Part shown: positions 47,571-60,579 of the stretch, in pieces | Numbering within the stretch: position 1 is the stretch's first letter | Layout: every line of letters starts with the position of its first letter | Assembly (NCBI GenBank): GCA_963573385.1 | Contig: CAUYLG010021638.1 | Span: 28,907-92,906 of the forward strand | Length of the DNA: 64,000 bases | Direction: 5' to 3' | From: Cacajao melanocephalus | Taxonomy: Eukaryota; Chordata; Mammalia; Primates; Pitheciidae | Translations under genes and position numbers: made by a program | The notes under the pieces: generated by a model | The model's database searches: none | Seen by the model: only the letters and a program-made list of their open reading frames with translations | Told to the model about the DNA's origin: nothing

Positions 47571-48024
47571 GGGCTTCAGAGAGAGGCTCAGAGCCCAGCG
47601 GCAGAGGCGAGGCAGAGATGGGTGCCTTCTTCCACCCAGGGAACCCCAGCTCCTGGGCTCTTGTGCACATCTGACCCTGAGGGGCACAGAGGGTGGGCAG
47701 AAGAGAGGTCTGCTCCTCTCTCGCTTCTTTTGAGCTCTATCCTGGCAGCTGCCACCAGACAAGTGCCTTTGCGACAGATGGCCCCTGACTCCCTCTTTCA
47801 CGGCTGCATTGAGTTGTTGCTTCCGGAAGCCAAGCCAGCTGCTATTGGCCTCCCCACTCCTTCCACCCTCAGGCTCCTGCCACTCAGAGCCTGGCCCATT
47901 AGCAGCTCCAGACAGTGAAAGCCTGGCCCCACTTGCCTGCTTCTAGAACTCAATGGCTGATAGTGCCTGAAAGGAATGTTCTTAGTCTCTGGGCTTTCCT
48001 GCCTCTCAACCCCTGGACATAGAG
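47571..48024. other. Intronic DNA, nothing recognised
   Basis: Non-repetitive, no exon with splice sites in an IGSF21-like frame. Confidence 0.4.
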
Positions 48025-48190
48025 AAAGAGCAGGAGTCCAGAGACCCAGGACTGAGGCCTAACCCTCTACTTTCTGGCTGCATGACTTGGATTAGTCATT
48101 TCAACTTGTTAAGCCTCAGTTTTCTAACCTGTAAATGGGGAGAATAGGTTACCACCCTGCTCGAGGAAACACTCTGAAAATGACATTGGA
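48025..48190 (+). repeat. MIR SINE (plus)
   Basis: CTGGCTGCATGACTTGGATT, AGCCTCAGTTTTCTAACCTG and GTAAATGGGGAGAATAGG are MIR. Confidence 0.75.
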
Positions 48191-48389
48191 GGAGGGAGAT
48201 AAGACTGCAACGTGAAGTGTAACGTGATGTCTGTCTGCTCAGGGAATGAAAAAGTTCCTGGCTATATAAGCTGCCTTCCGTACCTTTCCTGAGCATCCTG
48301 ATGCAAGGATAGTACTGTGGGATCTCAAGGAAAAGCTCCTCTAGGTTTCCCCCAGGAATTCTGGGTGTTTACTAAGACAATCACTTACC

Positions 48390-48546
48390 CATTCACTCAT
48401 TTACCCATCCATCCATCCATCCACCCACCCACCCATCAATCCATCCAGACATCCATCCATCTAAACACTTATCCATCCATCCATCCATCCATCCATCCAT
48501 CCATCCATCCATCTAACCATCCATCCATCCAGACATCCATTCACTG

Positions 48547-48580
<34 letters not shown>

Positions 48581-49210
48581 CCATCCATCCATCCATCCAT
48601 CCATCCATCCATCTAACCATCCATCCATCCAGACATCCATTCACCGATCCATCCATCCATCCGTCCATCCATCCATCCATCCATCCATCCATCCATCCAC
48701 CCACCCATCCATCCATCCACCCATCCATCGAGACATCCAGACATCCATCCACTCATCCATCCATCCATCCATCCATCCATCCATCCATCCATCCATCTAA
48801 ACACTCATCCATCCAACCATCCATCCATCCATCCATCCATCTAAACACTCATCCATCCATCCATCCATCCATCCATCCATCCAGACATCCATCTACCCGT
48901 CCATCCAGACATCCATCCATTCATCCATCCATCCAAACATCCATCTAAACACCCATCCATCAATCCATCCATCCATCCAAATATCCATCCATCCAAATAT
49001 CCGTCTATTGAGTCCATCCCTTCAAACATCTATCCAAAACATCCATCCATCTAAACACTCATCCATCCATCCATCCATCCATTCATCCATTCATCCATTC
49101 ATCCAACCACCCATCCATCCATTCATCCATCCATCCATCCAAACATCCATCCATCCATTAAAACATCCATCAAAAGCATCCATCCATCCATCCATCCATC
49201 CTAGCGTTCA
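48390..49210 (+). repeat. (ATCC)n tetranucleotide array, about 0.8 kb
   Basis: Long imperfect CATCCATCC repetition with interspersed variants (CATCTAAACACTCATC, CAGACATC, CACCCACC) that recur as larger blocks: the stretches from about 48480 and from about 48600 share the order of variants. On the gene's sense strand it reads (GGAT)n. Open frames through it encode only Met-Asp-Gly-Trp repeats and are artefacts. Confidence 0.97.
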
Positions 49211-49329
49211 TTCTATTCATTTACCTATTCAAACATCCACCAATCCATTCGCACACCTACCCATAAAACTACCAATCTGCTCACCCACCCATTTATTCAT
49301 TTGCTCTATCCATCTAATTCTTTATTGTA

Positions 49330-49620
49330 CACCTAATTTGTGGTGGTCACTATCCAGGGCACTGTTGGGGATAGCATAATGAATCATAACAGTAGCTTAT
49401 ATTTCCTGAATATTTTCTCTGCCTGTCACTATGAGCACTTTGTATGCACTGCATTACTTAATCTTCTCAACCTAGAAAAATATTAATTAATTCTTAAACA
49501 GTTTTTATTAAGAACTATGTTAGGGGTTGTTCTGAACCCAGTACTGTGTGAACTAAGCAGATAAAGACCCTGCCCATATGCAACTTAAATTCTAGTGGGT
49601 GATAAGAATGCCCAGAGTTT
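49330..49620 (-). repeat. Degenerate L2/MIR-like remnants (minus)
   Basis: CCTGTCACTATGAGCACTTT and ATAAAGACCCTGCCCATATG with CAACTTAAATTCTAGTGGG are antisense L2-style text. Confidence 0.5.
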
Positions 49621-50110
49621 GATTGGGATGGTGGTTATACCAGCATTCACATTTATTAAAATTTGTCAAATTGTGCACTGAAGGACTTGCATTTCCCAAT
49701 AGGTAAATTCTATCACAATTAAAAAATATATGAAGAAGGAATTTTTCAAGCCAGTTCACCTGACTGCCGTTATAGCTAAAACCAAGTCCCAATTCCTTAC
49801 TTTGTGGGAGATTCAGACAATAAACAAATATAGAATACACTTGCAGGTGGCAAATGAGTTATGCAAGAAAACAAAGCAAGTGAAGGGGTTGAAGGAACTA
49901 GGAGGAAGAGGCTGTTTTAGATAGAATGTTCAAGGAAGGACCCTCTGAGTAGAGGACGTGAGCAGAGGCCTCCTTCCAGTCAATTTCCTTTCTTCATAGG
50001 TAAACGCTGTTCCCATTTCTATCAGTGGAGATCTACGTTTCGTTCTAGAATTTCCTATAAATGGACTCACACAGTGAGTACTTTGTCACCTGACTTCCTT
50101 TGATCAACAT

Positions 50111-50405
50111 AATTTTTTTTTTTGAGACGGCATTTGGCTCTGTTGTCCAGGCTGGAGTGCAGTGGAACAATCTTGGCTCACTGCAACCTCCACCACCCAA
50201 GTTCAAGGGATTCTCCTTGCCTCAGCCTCCTAAGTAGCTGGGTCTACAGGCACAAGCCACCATACCCAGCTAATTTTTGTATTTTCAGTAGAGCTGAGGT
50301 TTCACCATGTTGGCCAGGCTGGTCTCAAACTACTGGTCTCAAGTGATCCACCCGCCTCGGCCTCTCAAAGTTCTGGGATTGCAGGTGTGAGTCACCCACC
50401 CAGCC
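50111..50405 (-). mobile_element. Alu (minus)
   Basis: Complete antisense Alu flanked by TGATCAACAT at 50101-50110 and 50406-50415. Confidence 0.97.
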
Positions 50406-51129
50406 TGATCAACATGTTTTTGAGCTGCATCCATGCTAATGCAGGTATCACGAGTTCATTCATTTGTATCGATGAAAAGTATTTTGTTATATGAATATAG
50501 TACAAATTTGTTTATTCAGTTTTCTAATTATGGACATTTAGATTATTTACTGTTCTGTTATTGCTGCTGTCATAAATTAAGCTGCTGTGGACATATGTTT
50601 TCATTTCTCTTGGGCAAATACCTGGGAGTGAAATTGTTGGGTCATAAGAGCAGAAATGTTTTTATCTTTGTAAGAAACTGCCAGTTTTCCAAAGTAGTAG
50701 TACCATTTTAAACTCTGACCAGCAAAGCATGAGAATTCTTATTGTTCTACATTCTCGTCAACATCTGGTATTGTCAGTTTTTGAAATTTTAGCCAGTCTA
50801 ATGCATGTGAAATAGTATCTTCACTGAGGTTGGAATCTTCATTTCTCTAATAACTAATAATGTGTGCATTTTTACACGTTTATTAGCCATTTGTATATTT
50901 TCTTTTTTAAAAAATTGGGTAGTCTTACATTATTCATTTGTCATGGTTCTTTGTACATTCTGGTTACAAATGCTCTGTCAGGTATGTGTATGAGAGTATT
51001 TTCTCTCATTCTATAGTGTGCCTTTCATTTTTCTCAAGGATATCTTCATAAAAGCAGAAGATTTAACTTTTGATTAACTCCAATTTACCAATTTTCAATT
51101 TATCATTTAGTTTTTATTTCGTTTTTTTG

Positions 51130-51366
51130 GTGACCACTTTTTTTTTTTTTGTATATTCTGTGGATTTGGGGTGGAGAGTTCTGTAAATGTCTATTAGGTT
51201 TGCTTGGTCCAGGTCTGAGTTCAAGTCCTGGATATCCTTGTTAATTTTCCGTCTCGTTGATCTGTCTAATATTGACAGTGGAGTGTTAAACTCTCCCACT
51301 CTTATTGTGTGGGAGTCTAAGTCTCTTTGTAAGTCATTAAGAACTTTTCTGTGTTTTGTTCTAGAG
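51130..51366 (-). mobile_element. L1 ORF2 endonuclease-region fragment (minus) with A-tail
   Basis: The minus strand reads part of the ORF2 endonuclease region. Motifs include GEFNTPLSILDRSTRR and LIDIYRTLHPKSTEYT, the latter followed directly by an A run (T run at 51138-51150 on plus). The surrounding L1 is older and resumes on both sides. The fragment covers only about 75 codons and encodes no working protein. Confidence 0.75.
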
Positions 51367-51684
51367 GCTTCATGATGCTGGCTTTTACATTTAAATCTAT
51401 GATTCATTTCAAATTAATTTTTGAATGTGTGTGTGAGGTAGAGGGTCCAGGTTCAATTTTTCCTCATGTGTATTCATTTGTTTCAGGGTCATTTGTCAAG
51501 AGAACTTCTCTTTCCTCATTGAACGGCCTTGGGTCTTTGGCAAAAATCAATGAACTCTGTGTATGTGGGTCTATTTCTGGACTCTGATCTATCAATCTAT
51601 TTGTCTACCATGGGAAGGTTTTGGGTGGGTGTCATGATCTGATTTATATTTTAGGTAGATCAATCAGGGTAGGAAATAGAAAAG

Positions 51685-51930
51685 GGAAAAAGTAGAAGCA
51701 GAATGACCAGTTTTGAAGGCTGCTCTAATAACCCAGGCTTGAACTGATGGTGCTTGGGTTGGGTATTCAGAGAGGAGACTGTGAGGAGTGGCAGATTTGG
51801 GATATATTCTGAGGTCGAGCTGCCAGGGCTTAATGATGGCTTGCATGTGGGATAGGAGAAAAGAGTGGAAAAGGTGGGTGGCTGCAAGGTTTCTGGTTTG
51901 ATCAATGGGAAGAACGTAGCTGCCATTTAG
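51685..51930 (-). repeat. L2 fragment (minus)
   Basis: GACCAGTTTTGAAGGCTGCT, GAACTGATGGTGCTTGGGTT and AGGTTTCTGGTTTGATCAAT are antisense L2. Confidence 0.6.
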
Positions 51931-52955
51931 TGAGACAGGTGCCAGGACACCTAGGTATCTGTGGTCCAGATCACAAGAAAGGCACAAATCTGGTGAGACA
52001 GGAACTCAGAAGAGGCACAAACAGCTTGGAGGGTTGGGGGAGGGTCAGAGAAGTCTTCTTGGAGAGGTGGCATGTAAGCTGGGGAGGGCATCCCTGCAAG
52101 GGAAGAGCAGGAGCAAAGGCTCATTGCAGGGAGACACGCCCCACCCTCGTTGGCCTGATCTTCAAAATCCTTATTGATTGATTGGATTTTGTGCCTTGAG
52201 GTCATCTTATCCACCCAATTAGGGCCCTTCACCTTGGTGGCCCTGCTATGTCCCCCATGCCCCAACTTCCCCGGTGAGTGCAGACCTGCCTGTCTAGGCC
52301 CACTGCTTATGAGTGGACCCTTCTTTCCCTTGCTCTGATGATGGGGGTTGGTTGGGGGTGTCCACAGAGGTGGCTCCAGTGAAGGGAGGACCTGGGATCA
52401 AGGACACAGCAGGCAAGTGCTTTAATGTGGTTTGGGGTGTTGGTGGTAGGGGTCACACAGGCCAGCAGGAGCACACCCCCTCCCATCACTAGGACATGTC
52501 AACTACAAGCTCACTTCTCACCAGCTGCCTTGAAGTCCTTATCTGGCCTTTCATCTTTCTCATCATTGTTCTTAGTGGCGGGGGTGGGGGCAAGGGTGCC
52601 ACCCCACTGGAAGCTTCCGCAAGAGGGGCAGGAGGGGGCTTTCATAAGGGAAGCAACCAGGTGAAGGGTGAAGGCTGCTCTGTCTGGGGAGGGAGAGGCC
52701 ATGGAAGGATGGAGGGTCCAGAGAGAGGGGTGAAGGGCTGGCAAGGTGGGAAGGCCAAGAGAGGGGTCAGGGCAGGCTCTGGGTTGAGAAGACAGCAGCA
52801 CCTAGCACAGGGCCTGGCCTTAAGTGATGCTTGTGATATCTTTATGGAATGATGAGCAAACAGCACCCAGGGAGTGGGCACCTGTACAAAGGGATGCAGT
52901 AAGGAGGCTGAGTGAGAGGTACAGAGCACACTTTGGAGCCTTTGAATTCTCCCCA
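51931..52955. other. Intronic DNA, nothing recognised
   Basis: No repeat family, exon or RNA gene identified in about 1 kb. Confidence 0.4.
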
Positions 52956-53105
52956 CTCACCTTGGGCAACTTCAACTCCCTGAGCCTCAGTTTCCTCCTC
53001 TATGATATGGGATAATAATGGTTCCTGCCTCACAGGGTTAATATGAGAGAAGCCACAGTCTGTGGCATATAGTAGGTGCTCAGTAAATGTTAGCCTTTAT
53101 TATTA
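52955..53105 (+). repeat. MIR SINE (plus), 3' part
   Basis: GAGCCTCAGTTTCCTCCTCT, CATATAGTAGGTGCTCAGTA. Clear MIR. Confidence 0.85.
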
Positions 53106-53142
53106 GTTTCTGTATAAGCAGGTGGCCTGCGAAAATCAAAGG

Positions 53143-53469
53143 GCTGCTGGGTGCGGTGGCTCACACCTGTAATCCCAGCATTTTGGGGGACCCAGGCGGG
53201 CAGATCACCTGAGGTTGGGAGTTTGAGACCAGCCTGGCCAATATGGTGAAACCCCAACTCTACTAAAAATACAAAAAAAAAAAAAAAAAAAAAATTAGCT
53301 GGACATGGTGTTGGGCACCTGTAATCCCAGATACTTGGGAGACTGATGTGGGTGAATCTCTTGAACCCAGGAGGCTAAGGTTGAATCCAGGAGGCTAAGG
53401 TTGCAGTGAGCCAAGATTACCCACTGCATTCCAGCCTAGGTGTGACAGAGTGAGACTCTGTCTCAACAA

Positions 53470-53510
<41 letters not shown>

Positions 53511-53525
53511 AGAGAGAGAGAGAGA
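53143..53525 (+). mobile_element. Alu (plus) with A37 tail and (GA)n
   Basis: A complete Alu. The mid-element A run is expanded, a segment near CCAGGAGGCTAAGGTTG is duplicated in tandem (about 53367-53403), and the tail is A37 followed by (GA)n. It lies antisense to IGSF21, so the gene's sense strand carries a long T tract here. Confidence 0.97.
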
Positions 53526-53689
53526 AAGAGAAGAAACAAAGGACCATTTTAATGGGTCTTCAGGGAACCAGTCCCATAACCAGCCAAGGCACCCAGTCCT
53601 GGAGCTGGTGAGTTCAGTGGTTGGCATGGTAGTGAGTGAAGAAGGCACCAATAATATCAACTCTGTTACGTACAAAGTAATGATGTTGC

Positions 53690-53815
53690 AAGGGACTCCA
53701 ACCAACGTGAGCCTCAGTTTTGCTTATCTGCAAAATGGGGCTACATGGTCAACTTGTGCCTGTGAGGACTGGATGAGAATCCTTGCAGATGTTTCTGGCA
53801 CATAGTACATACTAT
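53690..53815 (+). repeat. MIR SINE (plus)
   Basis: GTGAGCCTCAGTTTTGCTTA, TCTGCAAAATGGGGCTACAT and GTTTCTGGCACATAG are MIR. Confidence 0.75.
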
Positions 53816-54439
53816 CTATACCAGAAATCCATTTCTTTGGTATTTGATACTGAGAAGGTGTTGGGTTTTCTGGTGATCCAGCTGAAACAGAAGCCCTCTG
53901 GAACACCTCACACAAGCCACAGTCCCAATTCTTGTCAGTCACTACTCTCAGTCCTTGGTCATGAGTGGCCTGGGTTAGAGGCTGTGGACTGCTTCATGCA
54001 GCCCCCGAACACTATGGGAGTTTTTGGGGACAAGCTCAGGCATCTCAGGCTCAGGGAGAAGCTGCTGGGGGCTGCAGCTCAAGGTTCAAAGAACAAAGGG
54101 GAAAGGACAAGTGCGGGTCTTTGTGCCCATCCCCTGCCCTCGCCCACCCCGTCCATGAAACAACTGGACATGAGTCCTGTATATTTCCAGCAGAAAAGAT
54201 CCCACATCTTCCCTTTCCCTGCCCCGAGTCAGCTGGGAGGAGAAGTATAAGGGGGAAGGGAGTGAGTTCTCAAGGAACTGCTTTGGGGATCCCTGGGCTG
54301 TGGCTCTGTGGGGAGAGGAGCAGATCGTGGACAGGGACTGGGTTCTAGGTCTGAACTGGCTCTGTGCACCCAGTGTCCTCTTTGCCTGCCTCCCACATAC
54401 CCACAGATGACAGGGTTTTCATTGCACTTAAAAATGTAA
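53816..54439. other. Intronic DNA, nothing recognised
   Basis: No repeat, exon or RNA gene can be named here. Confidence 0.4.
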
Positions 54440-55310
54440 GCCAGAGTGATATCCTCCCACATCCTATGTGTTCCTGACCCCAAGCTGGCAAAGCTTCCTA
54501 TAACTTTCAGAATTCCCGAACCTGATCCAGCAAGCCTGCAACCTCCCAGGTTCACAACCCTTGTGCAGCAACTGTCCTCTGAGCTCACTGGGCTCATACA
54601 CAATCCAGAAAATCTTCCTGTCACCTCTCATGCTCCCACCTGTAATGGAGAAAACTTCCCTGAGCTGGCCATGACCTCAGTGTTCCTCTCCTTGACCTGA
54701 CAAATGTCCCCTGATCTCTTGTGCTCTTGAGGCTGACTCAGAAAATCTTGGCCTCCCCTGGTCTTCACGCCGACCTTCTATGTTTCTGACTTGACTCAGC
54801 AACTCTTCCTGAAGAAACCCGACTCATGTATTCTTCATTTAGCCAGCAAACCTCCCTACGACTTCCTGGTTCCATTTTTAACCTAGAAAATCTCCTGTTT
54901 TGAACACCGATCCAGCAAATTCCTCTGACTTTCCAAAATTTTTATCCTGACTGTGCCAACTCCCTGACCTCTGGTGTTCCTGACCCAACCCAGCGACTCT
55001 CCTGCTCTTCCTCAACCTCTGGTGTTCCTGACCCAACCGAGAGACTCCCCTGCCCTTTTCCAACCTCTCATGTTACTGACCCAACCCAGCAATTCCCCTA
55101 TTCCCCAACTTCTCGTGTGCCTGACCCAACCCAGCAAATCTCCTCAATCTCTTGTTTCTGATCCATCCAGAAAACTCCCCAGACCTCTCATGTTCCTGAC
55201 CTAATCCAGCAACTCCCCTGACCTCCCCTGATATCCTGTGTCCCAGACCCTATTCAGCAAATGCCTCTGACCGCTCATGTTCTTGGCTCAACCCAGCAAA
55301 CTACCTTGGC
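54440..55310 (+). repeat. Decayed minisatellite, unit about 37-48 bp
   Basis: Degenerate tandem units contain CCTGACCCAACCCAGCAA and TGACCTCTCATGTTCCTGAC in alternation. Unit starts at about 54969, 55017, 55065, 55110, 55148 and 55185 give periods of 48, 48, 45, 38 and 37. Units left of 54900 are more diverged. About 18-20 copies in all. The array ends about 180 bp from the donor of the 475-nt IGSF21 exon. Confidence 0.85.
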
Positions 55311-55447
55311 ATGTGGGTACCTCCCATTCCTAAGAACCCTGACTCTACCCTTTGTGCTCATCCTGACTCCAGTTTGCTCCATGTCCTCCCCATCTCCATG
55401 GCTGCCCTCAGCCCAGGAACCCCATTCCCCGGCTCTCCCCACACCTA

Positions 55448-56197
<750 letters not shown>

Positions 56198-56539
56198 TTA
56201 CCAACTGATGAGGCTTTTCGAGTGTCAGTGTCCTCACTTGTCAAGATGAATAAGAAACCTGCTTCATGGGGCTGCTGGATGCTTCTGTGGAACCATGTGG
56301 GACATGGGGGCCTTGCCCTACACCACGGCAGCCACCTGGGCTCCAAGGGGGTGGTCCATGCCCACTCTAGGAGGGCATGGGGATGAAGGGGAAAATGGAA
56401 GGCACCAGAGATTAAATGAGATGTTGGGAGAGAATGAGGTAAGAAAGAATCTGTGCGCGTGTGCGTTTTGGAGATGGAAGGCAGAAAACAGGTGCATGTG
56501 TGGGAGGAAGGTAGGTGCAGGGATGAGGTGAGCAAACAT

Positions 56540-57010
56540 CTCCTCGCTTTCTCTGCTAACGGGGAACTCGAGGTTTGCAAGGCGGCATTTAATTTAATTT
56601 GCTGTTGTTTTATTTTGGTACATGTGCCCAGAGGCCTGTGGGAATTGGGTGTATTTAATAAATCAGATAACTAAATCAATAGGGGGCTGGGGGAGGGAAG
56701 AGTGGGATGCAGCTCTCTGGGACGCAGGTGGGGGAGGGGAAGGAAAGTGTGTTGAGGGGAAGGGCTGCAGGGCGGGGAAGGAGGTGGGAGGGGATGAGGG
56801 TACGAAATGTGGGATTTTTGTCAGAGTTTGTAACGCCAATGAAAAATCTCTTAGGTGTACGCAAAATCTTGCGTTGGTTTTTTTGCCCCATTTATTTTCT
56901 TCTTTTTTTTTTAAAAGTGCTTTAAATGCAGGTTTGTAATTTATATCAAAGAATTTCTTTAAAGTTCTGACATCGCAGGTAAACATAAGATGCCTGGGAT
57001 TTGGGGAGAT
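56540..57010. promoter_or_regulatory. Candidate intronic regulatory element
   Basis: Non-repetitive, AT-rich islands: CATTTAATTTAATTTGCTG, ATTTAATAAATCAGATAAC, AACGCCAATGAAAAATCTC, AAAATCTTGCGTTGG and GCTTTAAATGCAGG. Retained CpGs outside any CpG island and long low-GC runs resemble conserved noncoding elements. Conservation is not testable here. Confidence 0.35.
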
Positions 57011-58090
57011 GAGGTTCTTTTACATGACTATATCTGAATATTTTATTGCCAGGTCACAAATGTCAGGGCAGGCAGATAGGATGGCTAGGAGGGTGCCTTC
57101 CTGCAGCCGCTGGGCTGTGAAAAGTCTTTCTTGGTGCCTGTCAGGAAAAGATTTTTCTTTGTGAGAAAAAAATAGCTTTCCTCATTTTACGGAGACTGGA
57201 CCTCTTAGTGGCCTCCAAAAGGGAAAATTTGGGGTCATGTCTTGCTTTCAGCAGCTGGTTTTGAAGCTACCTTTTCTGGTCTACTTCCTAAGGACTAAGG
57301 CTTGTCTCTTATGCAAAGACACCAACCCCCCTGTGTCTCTGTCCCTGCTCACTGCCCCACCGGTCTCTGCGCTCCTGCCCGCTGCACCACCTGTGTCTCT
57401 ACTCCCCTGTCCACCACTCTACTTGTGCCTCTGTGCCCCTGCTTACTCTTCTGTCCTGGGCCTCTACATACCCATTTACCACCCCACCCCAGGTCCTGAG
57501 GCAGGGCTGGCCTGGATTCCCAAGGCAATACCACTGGACCATGGCTATGAGACAGTCGGGTTGGAATGAGGGGAACCATTTGGCTCCCGTCTTGAACTGT
57601 AACTCTACGTACCCGTTGCTGTAGCTCCACTCCATGCTAAATCCTGGTACTGTATAGAACTCACAGGCTCAAGACTCAAAGTATATAAAATGTCAAAACT
57701 GAAAGGGTACGTCACCCGAACATTCTCCAAATGGGTTTCACGTAACCCTATGTTCTGAAGAGGGGCTTCAGGTGTCAATGAGGGTGGCTTCACTTTTAAA
57801 TGTCACATAGATGAGGCTTCTCAGTATATTGTTTAGACCAAAAGGGTCCTGCTGCTTCTAAAAAAGCTGAAAAACTAATATTGTCCAGTTCTCTCAACTT
57901 TCTTGCAGAAGTAGAGGCAGAGGTGGGGAGCGAGATTTCCTATTCATGCTTGCTCAGTGAGTACAGCAGGGCCCAGCTGCACCTCCTACCCGAACCCCTT
58001 CAAGAGGCCACGAAAAATCTCATGAACTGCACTGACAAATGTCAAAGAAACTACATTGGATCTAAGAAGTTGGTCAAAAAGGAATTTCCA

Positions 58091-58381
<291 letters not shown>

Positions 58382-58384
58382 TTA

Positions 58385-58455
58385 CCTCTCTCTTCCCTCC
58401 CTTCCTTTCTCTCTTTCTTCTCTCCCTTCCATCCTCTGCCTCCTTCTTTCAGATG
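58385..58455 (+). repeat. Pyrimidine-rich simple repeat
   Basis: CT/CCTT units with almost no purines, directly after the Alu tail. Confidence 0.8.
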
Positions 58456-58773
58456 GGCTTCCTGCTGACCACATGGGCTTCTGGGAAGGGCAGCGAACCT
58501 GGGGCTCAAGACATGGATTTGAGTCCCAGCTCTGTCAGCAGCGCCATGGTGACTTGGGACAAGCCCCTTTTCCTCTAGGGGCCTCCTTTCATTTATCTCC
58601 ATGGGACTCCATCACGGGTCAGGCATGCTGGATGCTGGGCTCCCCAGAAGGCTGACCCTGCTGTGAAGGTCTAGGACTCTGCCTCCAGGAGGAGTGGGGG
58701 TTCTCAGCATGGGAAGACAGGAGCAACATGGGCACAGGGATGCTTGGGTCAGTCCAATGGGTAAACAGGATCA

Positions 58774-59085
<312 letters not shown>

Positions 59086-59478
59086 TCACTGATGACGTAA
59101 GACCGGCCAGGTCCATGCTGGGTGCCGGGGGCGGGGGAAGGCAGATGTCGCAGAACTCCAGGGGGTGCCCTTGGTACCGACTATGGTGAGGAAGATGAGG
59201 TAGGGAATGTAGACAAGAGCCCTTCCCTTCTAGAGCTTACAGCCTGGTGCAGAAGGGATCAAGGGCTGGCACAGATCAAAGTGGGAAGTACGTCAGACCC
59301 CTGGAGGTATCACAGTGTGTTGAGGGAACTCTGCCCGAGCCTGGGAGTTCCAGGCAGACACTGCCGAGGCAACCACGTTGCTCTGTGGTCTGAGGTAATG
59401 AGCGTGGGTGGGAGACAGCATGGCAGGTGGAAGGAGCTTTGAGTTTTAACACCTTGAGTTTTCATAAGCCCTGAGATT

Positions 59479-59532
59479 CCCAGCCTCTCAAATAGCTAGG
59501 ACCACAGGCGTGTGCCACCATGCCTGGCTTAC
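59479..59532 (-). mobile_element. Alu fragment (minus)
   Basis: CCTCTCAAATAGCTAGGACC and CAGGCGTGTGCCACCATGCC only, a short internal Alu piece. Confidence 0.75.
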
Positions 59533-59849
59533 TTTTGTGCCAAGGCCTGGCGGTAGGTTGGCCAGGAGAGAGCAGGGCAGGCCAGGGGGAATGTGGTGCC
59601 CAGCAGGGCTGGGCAGATGGGCAGGGCACAGAGAACGTGGCGTGCTGTCAGGGGGATTATGACTTGAAATGGTATGCTGGAGCAGGCTGTGACATTTTCA
59701 GGAATTCTGTGAACCAGCAGTTAACTGTTCGTAACTTGAGACAGATCACAGAGAGTATCTTCACATCACAAAAGCAAGCAACAGCTACACTTTCAGGCTT
59801 CCCCCCACTCTTCCTCTGCCCTAGCCCTCAGAGGGCTGATTTATCTTTA

Positions 59850-59960
59850 AAGCACAGGTTACGGGGTTTTCTTCTTTATCCCGAGAGCAATGGGGAGGTA
59901 CTGAAGGTGTTCAGTGAGAGCAGTGACATAATCTGACTTGCATTTGGAAGAAACTGAAAA
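59850..59960 (-). repeat. L2 fragment (minus)
   Basis: CAATGGGGAGGTACTGAAGG and GTGACATAATCTGACTTGC are antisense L2. Confidence 0.6.
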
Positions 59961-60184
59961 CAGAGTGGGAATTTCTGCTAGGGAGGAGGGTACCGTGCAC
60001 TCGAATGCGGGCAGCCAGACAACTATTTGGAGCCAGGAGTCTTCCCTCCCTTCCTTTCTGGAAGTTGGCTTATTTTGGTTGGCCACCTCTCCCACCCACT
60101 CACTTCCCTTCTCTCCTCAGCCACTGCCCCCGGCTGGTTTGCCAAAACCCTTGCTCCCAGACCCTATGGGGCATCGCAAGGGGC

Positions 60185-60395
60185 AGGCACTGGGCCATCA
60201 GGCACACTTGGGTCTGAATCCCAGCTCGGCCACCACCACCACCATGTCCTTGCCCAAGTCACCAAAACTGTGAGCCTCAGTTTCCCTATTTGCTAAATGG
60301 GAATAATATTAATACTTGGCAGACATTTTTGCAGGACGAAACCAGCTAATGCATGTGGAAGGGCTTAGCATATGGTAGGAATTTGCTATTATTGT
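60185..60395 (+). repeat. MIR SINE (plus) with (CCA)n
   Basis: CTTGGGTCTGAATCCCAGCT, a CCACCACCACCACCA run, AGCCTCAGTTTCCCTATTTG and GGGCTTAGCATATGGTAGG. Confidence 0.85.
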
Positions 60396-60579
60396 GATTT
60401 CTGCTATTATTTCCCTAACCTCCCCATAATCAGCAGGATGGGAGCTGGACTCTTAGAGCCTCGCTTGGGAAAAGCTGTCAATGCTGACTTACCCAGCCTT
60501 GGGCCATGCGCAGGGAGGGAGGCAGAGAAAATAAAGAGGTATGGGGCTTGCCTTCCTGCAGGGGGTGTTCACTCCAGTT

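Larger units (their letters stand above)
49980..51660 (-). mobile_element. Old L1 LINE 3' region (minus), with Alu and younger L1 insertions
   Basis: GACATATGTTTTCATTTCTC, TTGGGCAAATACCTGGGAGT, CCAGTTTTCCAAAGTAGTAG and CATTTCAAATTAATTTTTG run in antisense L1M order. It is interrupted by an Alu (50111-50405) and an ORF2-type fragment (51140-51346). No intact L1 gene is present. Confidence 0.8.

Noticed and set aside
48390..49210. CRISPR-like array
   Set aside because: Repeats are continuous tetranucleotides with no unique spacers, in a primate genome.
48317..49379. Repeat-protein frames (Met-Asp-Gly-Trp and Ser-Ile-His-Pro)
   Set aside because: These are translations of the (ATCC)n array, with no start context or splicing.
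60553..60566. CTCF-like CCTGCAGGGGGTGT
   Set aside because: Two mismatches to the core consensus (T at position 3, T at position 12); much weaker than 43812-43824.
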